Shown here one piece after another: positions 1-10,212 of a stretch of DNA of 64,000 bases; position 1 is the stretch's first letter; every line of letters starts with the position of its first letter. Origin of the DNA: Paracoccaceae bacterium (lineage in GTDB: Bacteria; Pseudomonadota; Alphaproteobacteria; Rhodobacterales; Rhodobacteraceae); assembly GCA_019429405.1 (NCBI GenBank), contig JAHYIZ010000001.1, positions 170,035 to 234,034 on the forward strand. Reading direction: 5' to 3'. Both the position numbers and the translations under genes were made by a program. The notes under the pieces are model-generated. The model saw only the letters and a program-made list of their open reading frames with translations, was not told the DNA's origin and did no database searches.

Positions 1-1
1 G

Positions 2-154
2 GCCGCCCGCAAGGCGCTGTGGAAAGGCCCGCGCAAAACCGACTACGCTTCGGGCGCTTTGTGGAAATACGCGCGCCTCGTCGGCCCCACCCGTTATGGC
101 GCTGTTTCCCACCCCGGCGCCAAGGCCGAAACGCATGTCTACATGGACCAATAA
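2..154 (+). CDS. C-terminal end of an unidentified protein (cut by window edge)
   Basis: An open frame enters from the left edge and ends at a TAA at 152-154, giving the last 50 residues of a protein. The tail is basic and aromatic (KALWKGPRKTDY near the start, THVYMDQ at the end) and has no motif I recognise. Its stop lies 20 bases inside the next gene, the tight overlap expected of co-transcribed genes, which supports it being real. Function unknown; the family could only be named from the missing upstream part. Confidence 0.55.
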   Translation, partial: AARKALWKGPRKTDYASGALWKYARLVGPTRYGAVSHPGAKAETHVYMDQ

Positions 155-779
155 GGCGCCATGGGCACTGGCGCTGGCCGCGACGCTGGCCAGCGCCGCC
201 TGCGTGCCGCTGTTCGGCGGGACCCAGGCGCCCACCAGCATGGCGCTTTCCTCTGGTGGACCGGTGATTGTCGGCCCGAGCGGTTTTTGTATCGATCTGG
301 CGCAAAGCCACGAGCAAGGCGCCAACGCCTTTGTGCTGCTGGGCAGTTGCGCCTCGCTTTCGCGCAGCGCCGAGGCCGGGCGCCCGGCCGCCAAGGCGGT
401 GCTGACCGCCTCGGTCACACCTGCTGCAGTGGATGCGCCGCCGCTATCGCGGTCGTTCAAGCAACTGGAAACCTATCTGCGCACCGAGGCGGGGCGTGCC
501 GCGCTTTCGCGCAGCGGCGATGCGGCTACGGTAAAGGTCGTCCGCACCCAGATCGCGGGCGATGTGCTGCTGATCGAGTTGACCGACACCGCGCCGTTGG
601 GCGCCAACCGGGTGCAGGCGCGCAGTTGGCGCGCGCTGATGCAAATCCGCGGGCGCATCGTGTCGCTTGCGGTGCTGGGGCTGGCCTCCGAGCCGCTGAA
701 CAGCACCACCCTGCGGATGCTGGCCAGCGACTTTTCGGCCGCGTTGCGGGCCGCAAACGGGGGCGAAGCGGCTGGCTGA
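135..779 (+). CDS. Putative exported lipoprotein, unknown function
   Basis: A 214-residue protein. I start it at the ATG at 135 rather than the in-frame ATG at 96, because this places a charged residue (K7) directly before a hydrophobic segment (about 9-22) ending at Cys23, as in a Sec or lipoprotein signal peptide. The residue three before the Cys is Ser, so the lipobox is imperfect. The mature part has no recognised domain; it alternates beta-like stretches (VVRTQIAGDVLLIEL near the middle) with an Ala-rich C-terminus. It overlaps the preceding gene by 20 bases and so is probably co-transcribed with it. Probable location is the periplasm or the inner face of the outer membrane. The localisation is inferred; the function is unknown. 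Confidence 0.7.
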   Translation: MSTWTNKAPWALALAATLASAACVPLFGGTQAPTSMALSSGGPVIVGPSGFCIDLAQSHEQGANAFVLLGSCASLSRSAEAGRPAAKAVLTASVTPAAVDAPPLSRSFKQLETYLRTEAGRAALSRSGDAATVKVVRTQIAGDVLLIELTDTAPLGANRVQARSWRALMQIRGRIVSLAVLGLASEPLNSTTLRMLASDFSAALRAANGGEAAG

Positions 780-902
780 CGCTGGTTATCGCGCCCAGGG
801 CGCGAAACGGGACGATTTTCTCACTTGCGTTGTTTGCCGAATTGCAACGATTTGGGCTAACTGTTTCCACAAGCATGACGATTGTGCGACCACCGGGCTG
901 CC

Positions 903-1676
903 ATGGACCTCAAACGCGAAACCATTCTTGACCGAATTCTGACCCGCCGCGCGCTGGCACACTGGCGCCGCGCCGCCCGTCTGGCTGACCGCATGCGGCT
1001 TGGCTTGCTGCGCGGCGTGCGCGACGATGCCGTGCTGCTGCGCCGCGAAATTGACCGGGTGCTGCATGTCGCCGACGCGCGGCTGACATTGCCGCTGCTC
1101 GGAACCGACGCGATTCGCAGCCCCGCGGGCACCGACTGGGCCTGGCGCCCCGAAATTTGGCGCGGCCCGGTGGTGCCCGCCGGGCATTCGGGCCTGCCCA
1201 GCCGGGCCATGCTGGGTGCCGAAGCCACGGTATTTCACGATTGCCCAGTCAGCGAGCTGACCGTGCGCCAGATCCGCAACCGCCGCGAGACCGACCTCGC
1301 GCCCTACGGGTTGCGGCTGGATGTGTTCCGGTTTGGCGGCTCTTTCCTGTCGCTGGCGCTGGATCTGCCGCCCGGCGCGGTGCAGGGGCTGCGGCTGAGC
1401 CACCTGATCCGGCTCGATTGCAGGGTCGAGGTGGAAAGACCGCTCGAAATCTTCGCGCGGCTCAACGTGCGCCACGGCCCGAACACCGAGCAGGTGGTGC
1501 GCGAACTGCCGCTGACGCAGGACGATATCTGGGTCGATTTCGACCTTGCCTATACCAAGATCAATGAAAAGCGGGTGGAAAAGGCCTGGGTCGACCTGAT
1601 CTTCGAAGGCCCAGAGATGAACCAGATCGTGATCCGCGATCTGACTCTGTCGCGCCGCCCGCGCGCCGAAATTTAG
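903..1676 (+). CDS. DUF6478 family protein
   Basis: A 257-residue protein matching the Rhodobacterales family I know as DUF6478, whose function is undetermined. It starts with a basic helical segment (MDLKRETILDRILTRR, then many Arg) and continues into a mixed alpha/beta domain containing GTDWAWRPEIW and a GPNTEQVVREL stretch near residue 200. There is no signal peptide or membrane segment, so it is probably cytoplasmic. I chose the ATG at 903 over an ATG at 882 because family members begin close to this basic segment. The next gene begins 9 bases downstream on the same strand with a GGGGA ribosome site, so the two are probably one transcript. Family assignment is from memory of the sequence. 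Confidence 0.75.
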   Translation: MDLKRETILDRILTRRALAHWRRAARLADRMRLGLLRGVRDDAVLLRREIDRVLHVADARLTLPLLGTDAIRSPAGTDWAWRPEIWRGPVVPAGHSGLPSRAMLGAEATVFHDCPVSELTVRQIRNRRETDLAPYGLRLDVFRFGGSFLSLALDLPPGAVQGLRLSHLIRLDCRVEVERPLEIFARLNVRHGPNTEQVVRELPLTQDDIWVDFDLAYTKINEKRVEKAWVDLIFEGPEMNQIVIRDLTLSRRPRAEI

Positions 1677-1684
1677 GGGAAGAC

Positions 1685-2047
1685 ATGGACTATTCGCTGG
1701 AAATGCAGCGCATTCGCGCCGGGCGCTGGGAGGCGGTTCTGGTCGGGCCTGATGCCTCCGGGCTGCAAATCACGCATCTCGAACGCAAGCTGCCGGGGCT
1801 TGAGACAACGCCCGACGGCGCGGGGCGCTGGCGGTTGAGCCTGCCGATTCCGGCGGAGGTGCTTCATGACGGGGTGCAGACCTTCCTGCTGCAAGATGCC
1901 CCGAGCGGCGAGGTGCTAGCGCATTTCAGCATCGTTTCCGGGGTGCCGCTGGAAGACGATCTGCGCGCCGAGATTGACCTGTTGCGGGGCGAGCTTGATA
2001 TGCTCAAACGCGCGTTCCGGCGCCACTGCGTTGAAAGCGGCAGCTGA
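1685..2047 (+). CDS. Small hypothetical protein co-transcribed with the DUF6478 gene
   Basis: A 120-residue acidic protein. A GGGGA ribosome-binding site sits just before the ATG, immediately after the DUF6478 stop codon. The first two thirds look like a compact beta domain (RAGRWEAVLVGPDASGLQI, then RWRLSLPIPAEVL), and the C-terminus is a short amphipathic helix (LRAEIDLLRGELDMLKRAFRR, about residues 95-115) suited to oligomerisation or to a partner such as the DUF6478 protein. I do not recognise a named family. A stem-loop 13 bases after the stop probably ends the transcript. The partnership is inferred only from adjacency. Confidence 0.7.
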   Translation: MDYSLEMQRIRAGRWEAVLVGPDASGLQITHLERKLPGLETTPDGAGRWRLSLPIPAEVLHDGVQTFLLQDAPSGEVLAHFSIVSGVPLEDDLRAEIDLLRGELDMLKRAFRRHCVESGS

Positions 2048-2059
2048 CGCGGCAGCGAC

Positions 2060-2080
2060 GCGGGGGTTTCACACCCCCGC
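2060..2080. terminator. GC-rich stem-loop between convergent genes
   Basis: GCGGGGGT (2060-2067), a 5-base loop and ACCCCCGC (2073-2080) form a perfect 8-bp stem between the 1685-2047 gene and the convergent fadH-like gene. There is no clear T-tract. The sequence that follows (CACCCCCGTGGGGTATTTGG and on to GATGAAGAA) resembles a dispersed intergenic sequence I associate with Rhodobacterales genomes, so this may be one copy of a repeated terminator-like element. Confidence 0.55.
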
Positions 2081-2112
2081 ACCCCCGTGGGGTATTTGGG
2101 CGATGAAGAAGC

Positions 2113-4185
<2,073 letters not shown>

Positions 4186-4368
4186 TCAGTGCTGCTGTTT
4201 TTTCAGGGTCAGAATGTCGCCGGGCGGCAAGCGTGGCCGGTTGGAAGGCGGCGCCCCACGCCCGGCGGATCGTTTCGCAAACTTCGCCAGCACCGCAAAT
4301 TCCCCGCCATTGTCCCGCCCAAGCCCCATTTGCGCCCGAATTGGCCGCGATACCCGATGCAAGCGAGT

Positions 4369-4391
4369 ATTGTGAAGCATGGGTGTACAAT
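4369..4391. promoter_or_regulatory. Inverted repeat at the start of the LysR gene
   Basis: ATTGT (4369-4373) and ACAAT (4387-4391) form a perfect 5-base inverted repeat separated by 13 bases and overlapping the ATG of the LysR gene. It could be an autoregulatory site, but the arms are short and LysR T-N11-A spacing is not met exactly. It lies in the 267-base divergent region shared with fadH. Confidence 0.25.
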
Positions 4392-5295
4392 GGACCGTCT
4401 GACCGAAATGGAAGCCTTCGCCACCGTGGTGGACCAGGGGGGGTTCACCGATGCTGCCAAGAAGATGGGCATTTCCAAGTCTGCCGTTTCCAAGCACGTC
4501 TCGGCGCTTGAGGCGCGCCTGGGTGCGCGGCTTCTGAACCGCACCACGCGCCGCGTCAGCCCCACCGAGATCGGCCTTGCCTATTACGACCGCGCGCGGC
4601 GCGTGCTCAATGACGCGGGCGAGGCGGATGCGCTTGTCACCTCGATGCAGATTGCGCCCTCGGGCCTGTTGCGAATTTCGGTTGCCACCGATTTCGGGGT
4701 CAACCTGCTATCGCCGGTGCTGGGCAACTTCTTGCAGGAATTCCCCGACATCACCGTGAACATGGTGCTCAACAACCGCTATGTGGAGCTGATTTCCGAA
4801 GGCTTCGATATGGCGATCAGGGTGGGCGAGCTGGAAGACAGCACGTTGCGCGCCCGCAAGCTGACCGACACCGCCAAGCGCATGATCGGCGCGCCGTCCT
4901 ACTTCAAGAAATACGGCCACCCGCAGAAAATCGACGATCTGAACGGGCACAAGCTGCTGCACTACTCAAACCAGGCCGCGGGCAACGTCTGGAAAATCAC
5001 CGCGCCCTCGGGTGAGCGGCGGCAAGTGCGCTCGGCGGGATGGCTGACCGTGAACGATGGCCAAAGCCTGCTGCACGCGGCAATCGCGGGCCTTGGCATC
5101 GCCTATCTGCCCAGCTTCCTTTATGCCGACGCGATGAAACAGGGCCTCGTGCAAGAGGCGATGCCGGGCCTGCCGATGGAGACACTGGGCATTTATGCGG
5201 TCTATCCGCCGGGCCGCTTTACCCAGCCCAAGGTGCGCGCCTTCATCGACTTTCTGGCACAGACATTCACCGACAAGGGCCCCGATAACTGGTAG
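4390..5295 (+). CDS. LysR family transcriptional regulator
   Basis: A 301-residue protein of typical LysR length. The N-terminal winged helix-turn-helix (about residues 5-60) contains FTDAAKKMGISKSAVSKHVS and LLNRTTRRVSPTEIG, characteristic of the family. The remainder is the periplasmic-binding-protein-like effector domain (LLRISVATDFGVNLLSPVL, then the SEGFDMAIRVG signature), which places it in the large CrgA/DsdC-like LysR subgroup. I begin at MDRLTEMEAF because family members start there; an in-frame ATG 30 bases upstream is less likely. It is transcribed away from fadH and probably regulates it or itself. The effector molecule is unknown. A run of seven G (4437-4443) lies early in the gene. 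Confidence 0.9.
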   Translation: MDRLTEMEAFATVVDQGGFTDAAKKMGISKSAVSKHVSALEARLGARLLNRTTRRVSPTEIGLAYYDRARRVLNDAGEADALVTSMQIAPSGLLRISVATDFGVNLLSPVLGNFLQEFPDITVNMVLNNRYVELISEGFDMAIRVGELEDSTLRARKLTDTAKRMIGAPSYFKKYGHPQKIDDLNGHKLLHYSNQAAGNVWKITAPSGERRQVRSAGWLTVNDGQSLLHAAIAGLGIAYLPSFLYADAMKQGLVQEAMPGLPMETLGIYAVYPPGRFTQPKVRAFIDFLAQTFTDKGPDNW

Positions 5296-5342
5296 CCCGC
5301 CGCAGCAATCCTCCCCGTCGCCCGGTCCCTGCGGGCGGCAAC

Positions 5343-6344
5343 TCAGGTCGAGGTGAGAACCACCTCGACCCTTCTGTTCAGCGCCCGCCCGGCCTCGGTC
5401 AGGTTCGATGCGCGCGGCGCAAGCCAGCCGGCCCCCTCAGCGCCCACCTGTGCCGGGTTCACCCCATGCGCCTCAAGCAGCCTCGCACGCACCGCCTCGG
5501 CCCGCTTGCGCGACAGCGCAATGTTGCCTGCCAGCGCACCCACCGCATCGGTATGCCCCACCAGCGTCACCTGCCGCGCCGGATTGGCCGCCAGATAGGC
5601 GGCCAGCGCCGCCAGCGATGTGTAACCGCCGGGGCTTAGCGTGGCGGCGCCCGTTTCAAACGCAAGATCGTCCAACACCGCACCGCCCGCGGTCTCAAGC
5701 CGCGCCGCAAGTGCTGCAACCTCGGCCGTCGGGGTTTCGGGCACAGGCGAGGTGCCAAGCGGCGCAACCTCAATCGGCCCCGCGCCCGGCTCGGCGGCAG
5801 GCGCAGCTTGCACGGCTGCCGGGTCGCCGCCGCTGTCGGCCGGGACAATCTGCGTCAGATGCACAAAGCCCGACCCGGTCGAGCGGCTGACCACCAGCGC
5901 AAGGTGCTCGGCGCCGGCCCCTTCGCCCCGCACCGCGGCAAGGTAGCGAAAATCGCCAAGGTCAACGTGCATCTCGGGCTCGGGCAACAACTTCAGCGCA
6001 TAACGAAAGTCGAAGCCGCCGCAGCCATCGGTCTCGCATTCGAACTCCACCGTATAGCCCGCCGCTAGGATCTGCGCGCGCAGGCCCTGCAAGATCTGCA
6101 AGCTGCTGTCCCGTGTATCGCGCAGCCGCCATGCGCTGTGACTGAGCCGCCCTTCCAGCGCAATCTGGCGCGCCTCGCCCGCGCGCATAGCGCCGATGGC
6201 AAGCGCGTAGCTTGCCATCGGCTCGACCCGCACGGCGGTGCGCTCGGCGCTGGCGGGCAGCACCAGCGCGATTTCTGCGCTGGCGGGTGCTACTGCCGCA
6301 AATGCGAAGGCAGCCGCCAGCGGCCAAAGCGCCCGCGCCGCCAT
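5343..6344 (-). CDS. OmpA-family envelope protein with C-terminal peptidoglycan-binding domain
   Basis: A 333-residue exported protein. Residues 1-23 are a Sec signal peptide ending in PASA. The N-terminal domain (24-180) is of unknown type and contains a possible disulfide pair (C103, C108). A Pro/Ala/Glu-rich linker (about 180-205) leads to an OmpA-like domain (about 220-333) with LVGHTDAVG at 261-269, which includes the Asp that contacts diaminopimelate, and NRRVEV near the end. It should tether the outer membrane or a periplasmic complex to peptidoglycan. The ATG at 6344 overlaps the TGA of the preceding acetyltransferase gene by one base, so it is the last gene of a three-gene operon. 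Confidence 0.85.
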   Translation of the reverse strand: MAARALWPLAAAFAFAAVAPASAEIALVLPASAERTAVRVEPMASYALAIGAMRAGEARQIALEGRLSHSAWRLRDTRDSSLQILQGLRAQILAAGYTVEFECETDGCGGFDFRYALKLLPEPEMHVDLGDFRYLAAVRGEGAGAEHLALVVSRSTGSGFVHLTQIVPADSGGDPAAVQAAPAAEPGAGPIEVAPLGTSPVPETPTAEVAALAARLETAGGAVLDDLAFETGAATLSPGGYTSLAALAAYLAANPARQVTLVGHTDAVGALAGNIALSRKRAEAVRARLLEAHGVNPAQVGAEGAGWLAPRASNLTEAGRALNRRVEVVLTST

Positions 6345-7063
6345 CACGCGGCCCCCGGCGCGATGCGATAGTGGTAGCCCGCCACCTCGGCCAGGCCGCA
6401 GCCCCGATAGAGCGCCAGCGCACCCTCGTTGGCACGCGTAACCACCAACGTCAGCGTTTCGGCGCCGTTTTCGGCCGCCCAGAACGCCACCTCGCGCAGC
6501 ATGTGGCGCGCCAGGCCCTTGCGCCGCAGCGCGGGAAGCACATGAAATGCGTGCACCATCGCCACGCCGCCGTGCACCGCCACGAACCCCACCCCGCCCG
6601 CGCGATCCTCCATCCGGCCCAGCACCGCGCATTTGGGCGGCGGCGTGCGGTCCATCACCGCCTGCCGTCCCGGCCCGATGCCGCCCTCAGACCAAAGGTC
6701 GCGCATGATCGCCAATGGCGGCCAAAGGCAAAAGGCAGTGATCGGTGGCGGCCTTTCGGTCGCCAAGGCTGCCACCGGCGCGGCCAGCACCGCCACCGGG
6801 TCGATTACCACGAAGCCGCGTGCGGCCAAGGCCGCATCAAGCGCCACATCCTGCGCGCGAATCATGAACAGGGCGGGCTGACGCAGCCGCGTATGGGTGG
6901 CAATAGCGGCATCAATGTCGGCGTCGGTCCATGGCCCTTCGACGCTGGCCGCCGACACCCGCTTGCCGCCACCCTGCCCCTCGCGCACCACGAAAGCGCC
7001 TGCGCGGTGCCACGCCGCCGCGGGCCATGTTGCGTCAATCACCGCGAACAGATCGGTGCTCAT
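6344..7063 (-). CDS. GNAT family N-acetyltransferase
   Basis: A 239-residue protein. Its C-terminal half is a GNAT fold: AMVHAFHVLPALRRKGLARHML carries the acetyl-CoA pyrophosphate-binding RRKGLA at 180-185, followed by LVVTRANEGALALYRGCGL, the usual last helix and strand. The N-terminal half (1-120) is a diverged GNAT-like or family-specific region, and a double-GNAT arrangement is possible. The substrate is not predictable. It starts inside the last codons of the MoCF-domain gene (ATGA overlap) and ends inside the OmpA gene start, so the three are translationally coupled. The ATG at 7063 is preferred because earlier in-frame codons lie deep inside the upstream gene. Confidence 0.85.
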   Translation of the reverse strand: MSTDLFAVIDATWPAAAWHRAGAFVVREGQGGGKRVSAASVEGPWTDADIDAAIATHTRLRQPALFMIRAQDVALDAALAARGFVVIDPVAVLAAPVAALATERPPPITAFCLWPPLAIMRDLWSEGGIGPGRQAVMDRTPPPKCAVLGRMEDRAGGVGFVAVHGGVAMVHAFHVLPALRRKGLARHMLREVAFWAAENGAETLTLVVTRANEGALALYRGCGLAEVAGYHYRIAPGAA

Positions 7064-7788
7064 TCCCCCTCCGGGATCAGCCGCCGCAGCGCTGCCATCG
7101 CCGCAGCCACCCTGGCAGGGTCGGTGCCGCGCACCACCAGATTGGTGCCAAAGGCCCCGTCCTGCACGAACGGATACGACCCCATCGCCACATCGGGCCA
7201 CGCCGCCGCCAGCGCGCCAAACGCCTCGGCCAGCGCCGCCTCGGGCCGCATCACCCGCAGGCTTTGCGAAACCAGCGGCGCGCCCCCGGTCAGTTGCGGC
7301 AGCACTGAGGCCACCATCGCCTGAAAGATGTTCGGCACCCCTGCCATGACGTGGCAATTGCCGATGCTGAACCCCGGCGCCGCCGAAACCGGGTTTTCGA
7401 TCAGCCGCGCACCTGCAGGTATCCGCGCCATGCGCAGCCGCGCCGCGTTGAACTCTACCCCGCGCGCCGCGTAGTGGGCAGCAAGCAGCGCGCGCGCATC
7501 CTCGCGCACGCCAATACTGGCACCAAAGGCCTCAGCGACCGCATCGGCGGTGATATCGTCATGCGTCGGGCCGATACCGCCCGAGGTGAAGAGGTGGTCG
7601 TGCGCGCCGCTGAGCGCCCGAACCGCCGCCACGATGGTGGCATGAACGTCGCCCACCACCCGAAGCTCGCGCAAATCTATCCCCGCTTTTGCCAGCTCGC
7701 CCGCCAGAAAATGCCCGTTCCCCTCGCGGGTGCGCCCGGTCAAGATCTCGTCGCCAATTATCAGCACTGCGGCAGTGGGGTTTGGCAT
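7060..7788 (-). CDS. Molybdopterin-binding (MoCF/CinA N-terminal) domain protein
   Basis: A 242-residue protein with the MoCF_biosynth fold of MogA, MoeA and CinA. Seen motifs are LIIGDEILTGRTREGNGHFL near the N-terminus and FTSGGIGPTHDDIT near residue 70, which match the CinA/nicotinamide-nucleotide-amidase N-terminal family. The C-terminal deamidase domain of full-length CinA is absent, so this is the stand-alone form annotated as a competence/damage-inducible or molybdopterin-binding protein. In related proteins this domain hydrolyses ADP-ribose or binds molybdopterin, but the role here is not established. It is the first gene of the MoCF-GNAT-OmpA operon, and its start is 114 bases from the divergent map gene. 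Confidence 0.8.
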   Translation of the reverse strand: MPNPTAAVLIIGDEILTGRTREGNGHFLAGELAKAGIDLRELRVVGDVHATIVAAVRALSGAHDHLFTSGGIGPTHDDITADAVAEAFGASIGVREDARALLAAHYAARGVEFNAARLRMARIPAGARLIENPVSAAPGFSIGNCHVMAGVPNIFQAMVASVLPQLTGGAPLVSQSLRVMRPEAALAEAFGALAAAWPDVAMGSYPFVQDGAFGTNLVVRGTDPARVAAAMAALRRLIPEGE

Positions 7789-7902
7789 GGCAACTCCTCA
7801 TTCTGGCATTGGTATAGGGTGGTCCCCGTGCGCCGAAAAGCCCGACACTGGCCAAAGCGGCAATTTATGACTAACTAGGCCCTAATCAGGCAGGAGAGAG
7901 AC

Positions 7903-8712
7903 GTGCACGAACCCCGTGGCCGCATGACCAAAGACGGCATCCGCATTTACGAAGACTCAGATTTTGCCGGCATGCACGCCGCGGGCCGAATGGCTGCGCA
8001 GATCCTTGATGAGGTGGCGCAACTGGTCACACCCGGCACAACCACCGCCGAAATTGACGATTTCGTCCGGGGTCGAGTGCAGGAACTGGGCGCGGTTTCC
8101 GCGACCATCGGCTATCGCGGCTACAAGCACGCCAGTTGCATTTCGGTCAACCATGTCGTTTGCCATGGCATTCCCGGCGCAAAGCTGCTGAACGATGGCG
8201 ACATCCTGAACATCGACGTAACAGTGATTCTCGATGGCTGGTTCGGCGATACCAGCCGCATGTATGTGGCGGGCACGCTCGGCCGCAAGGCGGCGCGGCT
8301 GATTGAAGTCACGCATGAGGCGCTGATGCTGGGCATTGCGGCGGTCAAACCCGGCAACACATTTGGCGATATCGGCGCCGCGATACAGGCGCATGTCGAA
8401 GCCAACCGCATGAGCGTGGTGCGCGATTTTTGCGGCCATGGCCTTGGGCGGGTGTTCCACGCGCCGCCGAACGTGTTGCATTATGGCCGCCCCGGCACCG
8501 GCCCCGTGCTGGAAGAGGGCATGTTTTTCACCATTGAGCCGATGGTCAACCTCGGACGCCCCGAAACCAAGGTGCTTGCCGATGACTGGACCGCCGTCAC
8601 CCGCGACAGATCGCTGAGCGCGCAGTTTGAACATTCGGTTGGCGTTACCGCCACGGCGTGCGAAATCTTCACGCTGTCGCCTGCAGACAGCTTTCACCCG
8701 ACCTGGGGCTGA
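7903..8712 (+). CDS. map: Type I methionine aminopeptidase
   Basis: A 269-residue protein that removes the initiator methionine from nascent proteins. The five metal ligands of the family are visible: D105 (in ILNIDVTV), D116 (in GDTSR), H179 (in CGHGLGRVFH), E212 (in FTIEPMVN) and E243 (in QFEHSVGVT), with the substrate-site His88 in VVCHGIPG. I use the GTG at 7903 because AGGAG (7892-7896) is ideally placed 6 bases before it and related proteins carry this RGRMTKDGIRIYE N-terminus; an ATG at 7924 is the alternative. It is a single-gene unit, divergent from the MoCF operon and convergent with the AlgH gene, whose stop is 4 bases away. Confidence 0.95.
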   Translation: MHEPRGRMTKDGIRIYEDSDFAGMHAAGRMAAQILDEVAQLVTPGTTTAEIDDFVRGRVQELGAVSATIGYRGYKHASCISVNHVVCHGIPGAKLLNDGDILNIDVTVILDGWFGDTSRMYVAGTLGRKAARLIEVTHEALMLGIAAVKPGNTFGDIGAAIQAHVEANRMSVVRDFCGHGLGRVFHAPPNVLHYGRPGTGPVLEEGMFFTIEPMVNLGRPETKVLADDWTAVTRDRSLSAQFEHSVGVTATACEIFTLSPADSFHPTWG

Positions 8713-8716
8713 GGCT

Positions 8717-9271
8717 TCAGGCGCGCCCGGCGGCGGCAGAAAGCGACAGCGGGTCTACACCCAGGGCGCGCAGCGCGGTTTCCCATTTTCGCGTGTTGGC
8801 GCGGCCCAGCACAAGTTCGGCATCAGCGGCGCCTGTCAGCCAGCCATTGGCCCCGATTTCGGCCTCTAGCTGCCCTGGCCCCCAGCCTGCATAGCCCAAC
8901 GCCAGCAGCGCCCGCGCCGGCCCGCGCCCCGCCGCGATATCTTCAAGAATGTCACGCGTCGAGGTCAGCACGACGCCCGGAGCGACCGTCTGCGCGGCCC
9001 TGCCTTGCGGCCAGTCCGGCGAATGCAGCACAAACCCCCGCCCCGGCTCGACCGGGCCACCAAACTGCACCGCGACCCCTGCCGCCCCGCCAGCGTCCAG
9101 ACCCAGTTGCTCGGCAAGTTCTGCCCAGCCAATGCCCGGCGGCAGCGGCTTGTTAACGATCAGCCCCATCGCGCCCTGCGGTGAATAGGCGCAGACCAGC
9201 ACCACCGCATGTTCAAAACGCGGGTCAGACATGCCCGGCATCGCGATCAGCAAACTGCCCGTCAAGTCCAT
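8717..9271 (-). CDS. YqgE/AlgH (UPF0301) family protein
   Basis: A 184-residue cytoplasmic protein matching the UPF0301 family. It begins with LTGSLLIAMPGMSDPRFEHA and continues with AMGLIVNKPL and VQFGGPVEPGRGFVLH, all hallmark segments. The biochemical role of the family is still unclear. The name AlgH comes from alginate regulation in Pseudomonas and should not be taken as a function here. I start at MDLTGSL because upstream in-frame codons encode Arg-rich sequence unlike the family. It is convergent with map and divergent from the DsbD-like gene, 143 bases away. Confidence 0.9.
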   Translation of the reverse strand: MDLTGSLLIAMPGMSDPRFEHAVVLVCAYSPQGAMGLIVNKPLPPGIGWAELAEQLGLDAGGAAGVAVQFGGPVEPGRGFVLHSPDWPQGRAAQTVAPGVVLTSTRDILEDIAAGRGPARALLALGYAGWGPGQLEAEIGANGWLTGAADAELVLGRANTRKWETALRALGVDPLSLSAAAGRA

Positions 9272-9414
9272 ACAACGTCTCCGCAAAGCCTGTCCGACCA
9301 TCGCCCGCCGCGCCCCGCCGCGCAAGGCCCTGCTGCGCCCGCACCGCCGATGATGCCGCACCGGTGTCGCAGATGTGACTTTGCTCGGGCAATCCGCGGC
9401 GCTAATCCGATACC

Positions 9415-10212
9415 ATGAAATTGCACTCTGCCCTGTTCACCTGCGTAGCACTTGCACTCGTTTTGCCGCAGGCAACCGCCGCGCAATCATGGATGCCCGG
9501 TTTCGTCAGCGCCGAGCTTGTCGGGGGCTGGCGGACGGAACGAGGCACCCAGATGACGGCGCTTCGGGTGGTGCTGGAAGATGGGTGGAAAACCTACTGG
9601 CGCGCGCCCGGCGATGCCGGCATTCCGCCCGAGTTCAGCTGGCGCGGTTCGCATAACGCCGCCGAAATCACCATCCACTGGCCGCGCCCGCACCTGTTCG
9701 AGAGCGCCGGCTTGCGCACCGTGGGCTACCTGCACGAAATGGTTCTGCCGATAGAGATAACCCCCACTGATCCCGCGCTTGACGTCTGGATGGCGGGCGA
9801 GATCTCGTTCGGGATCTGCCGCGAGATCTGCGTTCCGATCATCGTGAATGTCGAAAACCTGCTGCAAGGGCCGGGCGGCGCCACCCCGGCGATCATCGCC
9901 GCCCTCGCCGCCCTGCCTGAGCGGCGCGAGGGCATCGCCCGGTGCGCAGTCGAGCCGGTGCTTGACGGGGTGCGCGTGACCGCAGAAATCAGTATGCCGC
10001 AGCTCGGCCCGGTTGAGGTGGCGCTGTTCGAGTTGAACGGCGTTTCTTCTTGGGTTTCGGAATCGGTCAATGCGCGCACGGGCGGCGTTCTGACCTCGAC
10101 GGTCGAGATCGTCCCCTATGACGCGCGCCCCTTCGATCTGGACCGGGGCGATCTGCGCATCACCGTGCTGGGTGGCGACAACGCGGTTGAAATCAGGGGT
10201 TGCCTGGGCTGA
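9415..10212 (+). CDS. Stand-alone DsbD alpha-like periplasmic protein
   Basis: A 265-residue protein with a Sec signal peptide (about 1-23, ending TAAQ). The rest resembles the N-terminal immunoglobulin-like domain of the thiol-disulfide reductase DsbD/ScsB: EDGWKTYWRAPGDAGIPPEF near residue 60 and the paired cysteines C135 and C139 in GICREICVPI. In full-length DsbD this domain receives electrons from a membrane domain and passes them to periplasmic thiol proteins. Here neither the membrane domain nor the C-terminal thioredoxin domain is present, so a separate CcdA-like partner would have to supply electrons (inference). Its last 20 bases overlap the end of the convergent RND gene. Confidence 0.8.
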   Translation: MKLHSALFTCVALALVLPQATAAQSWMPGFVSAELVGGWRTERGTQMTALRVVLEDGWKTYWRAPGDAGIPPEFSWRGSHNAAEITIHWPRPHLFESAGLRTVGYLHEMVLPIEITPTDPALDVWMAGEISFGICREICVPIIVNVENLLQGPGGATPAIIAALAALPERREGIARCAVEPVLDGVRVTAEISMPQLGPVEVALFELNGVSSWVSESVNARTGGVLTSTVEIVPYDARPFDLDRGDLRITVLGGDNAVEIRGCLG

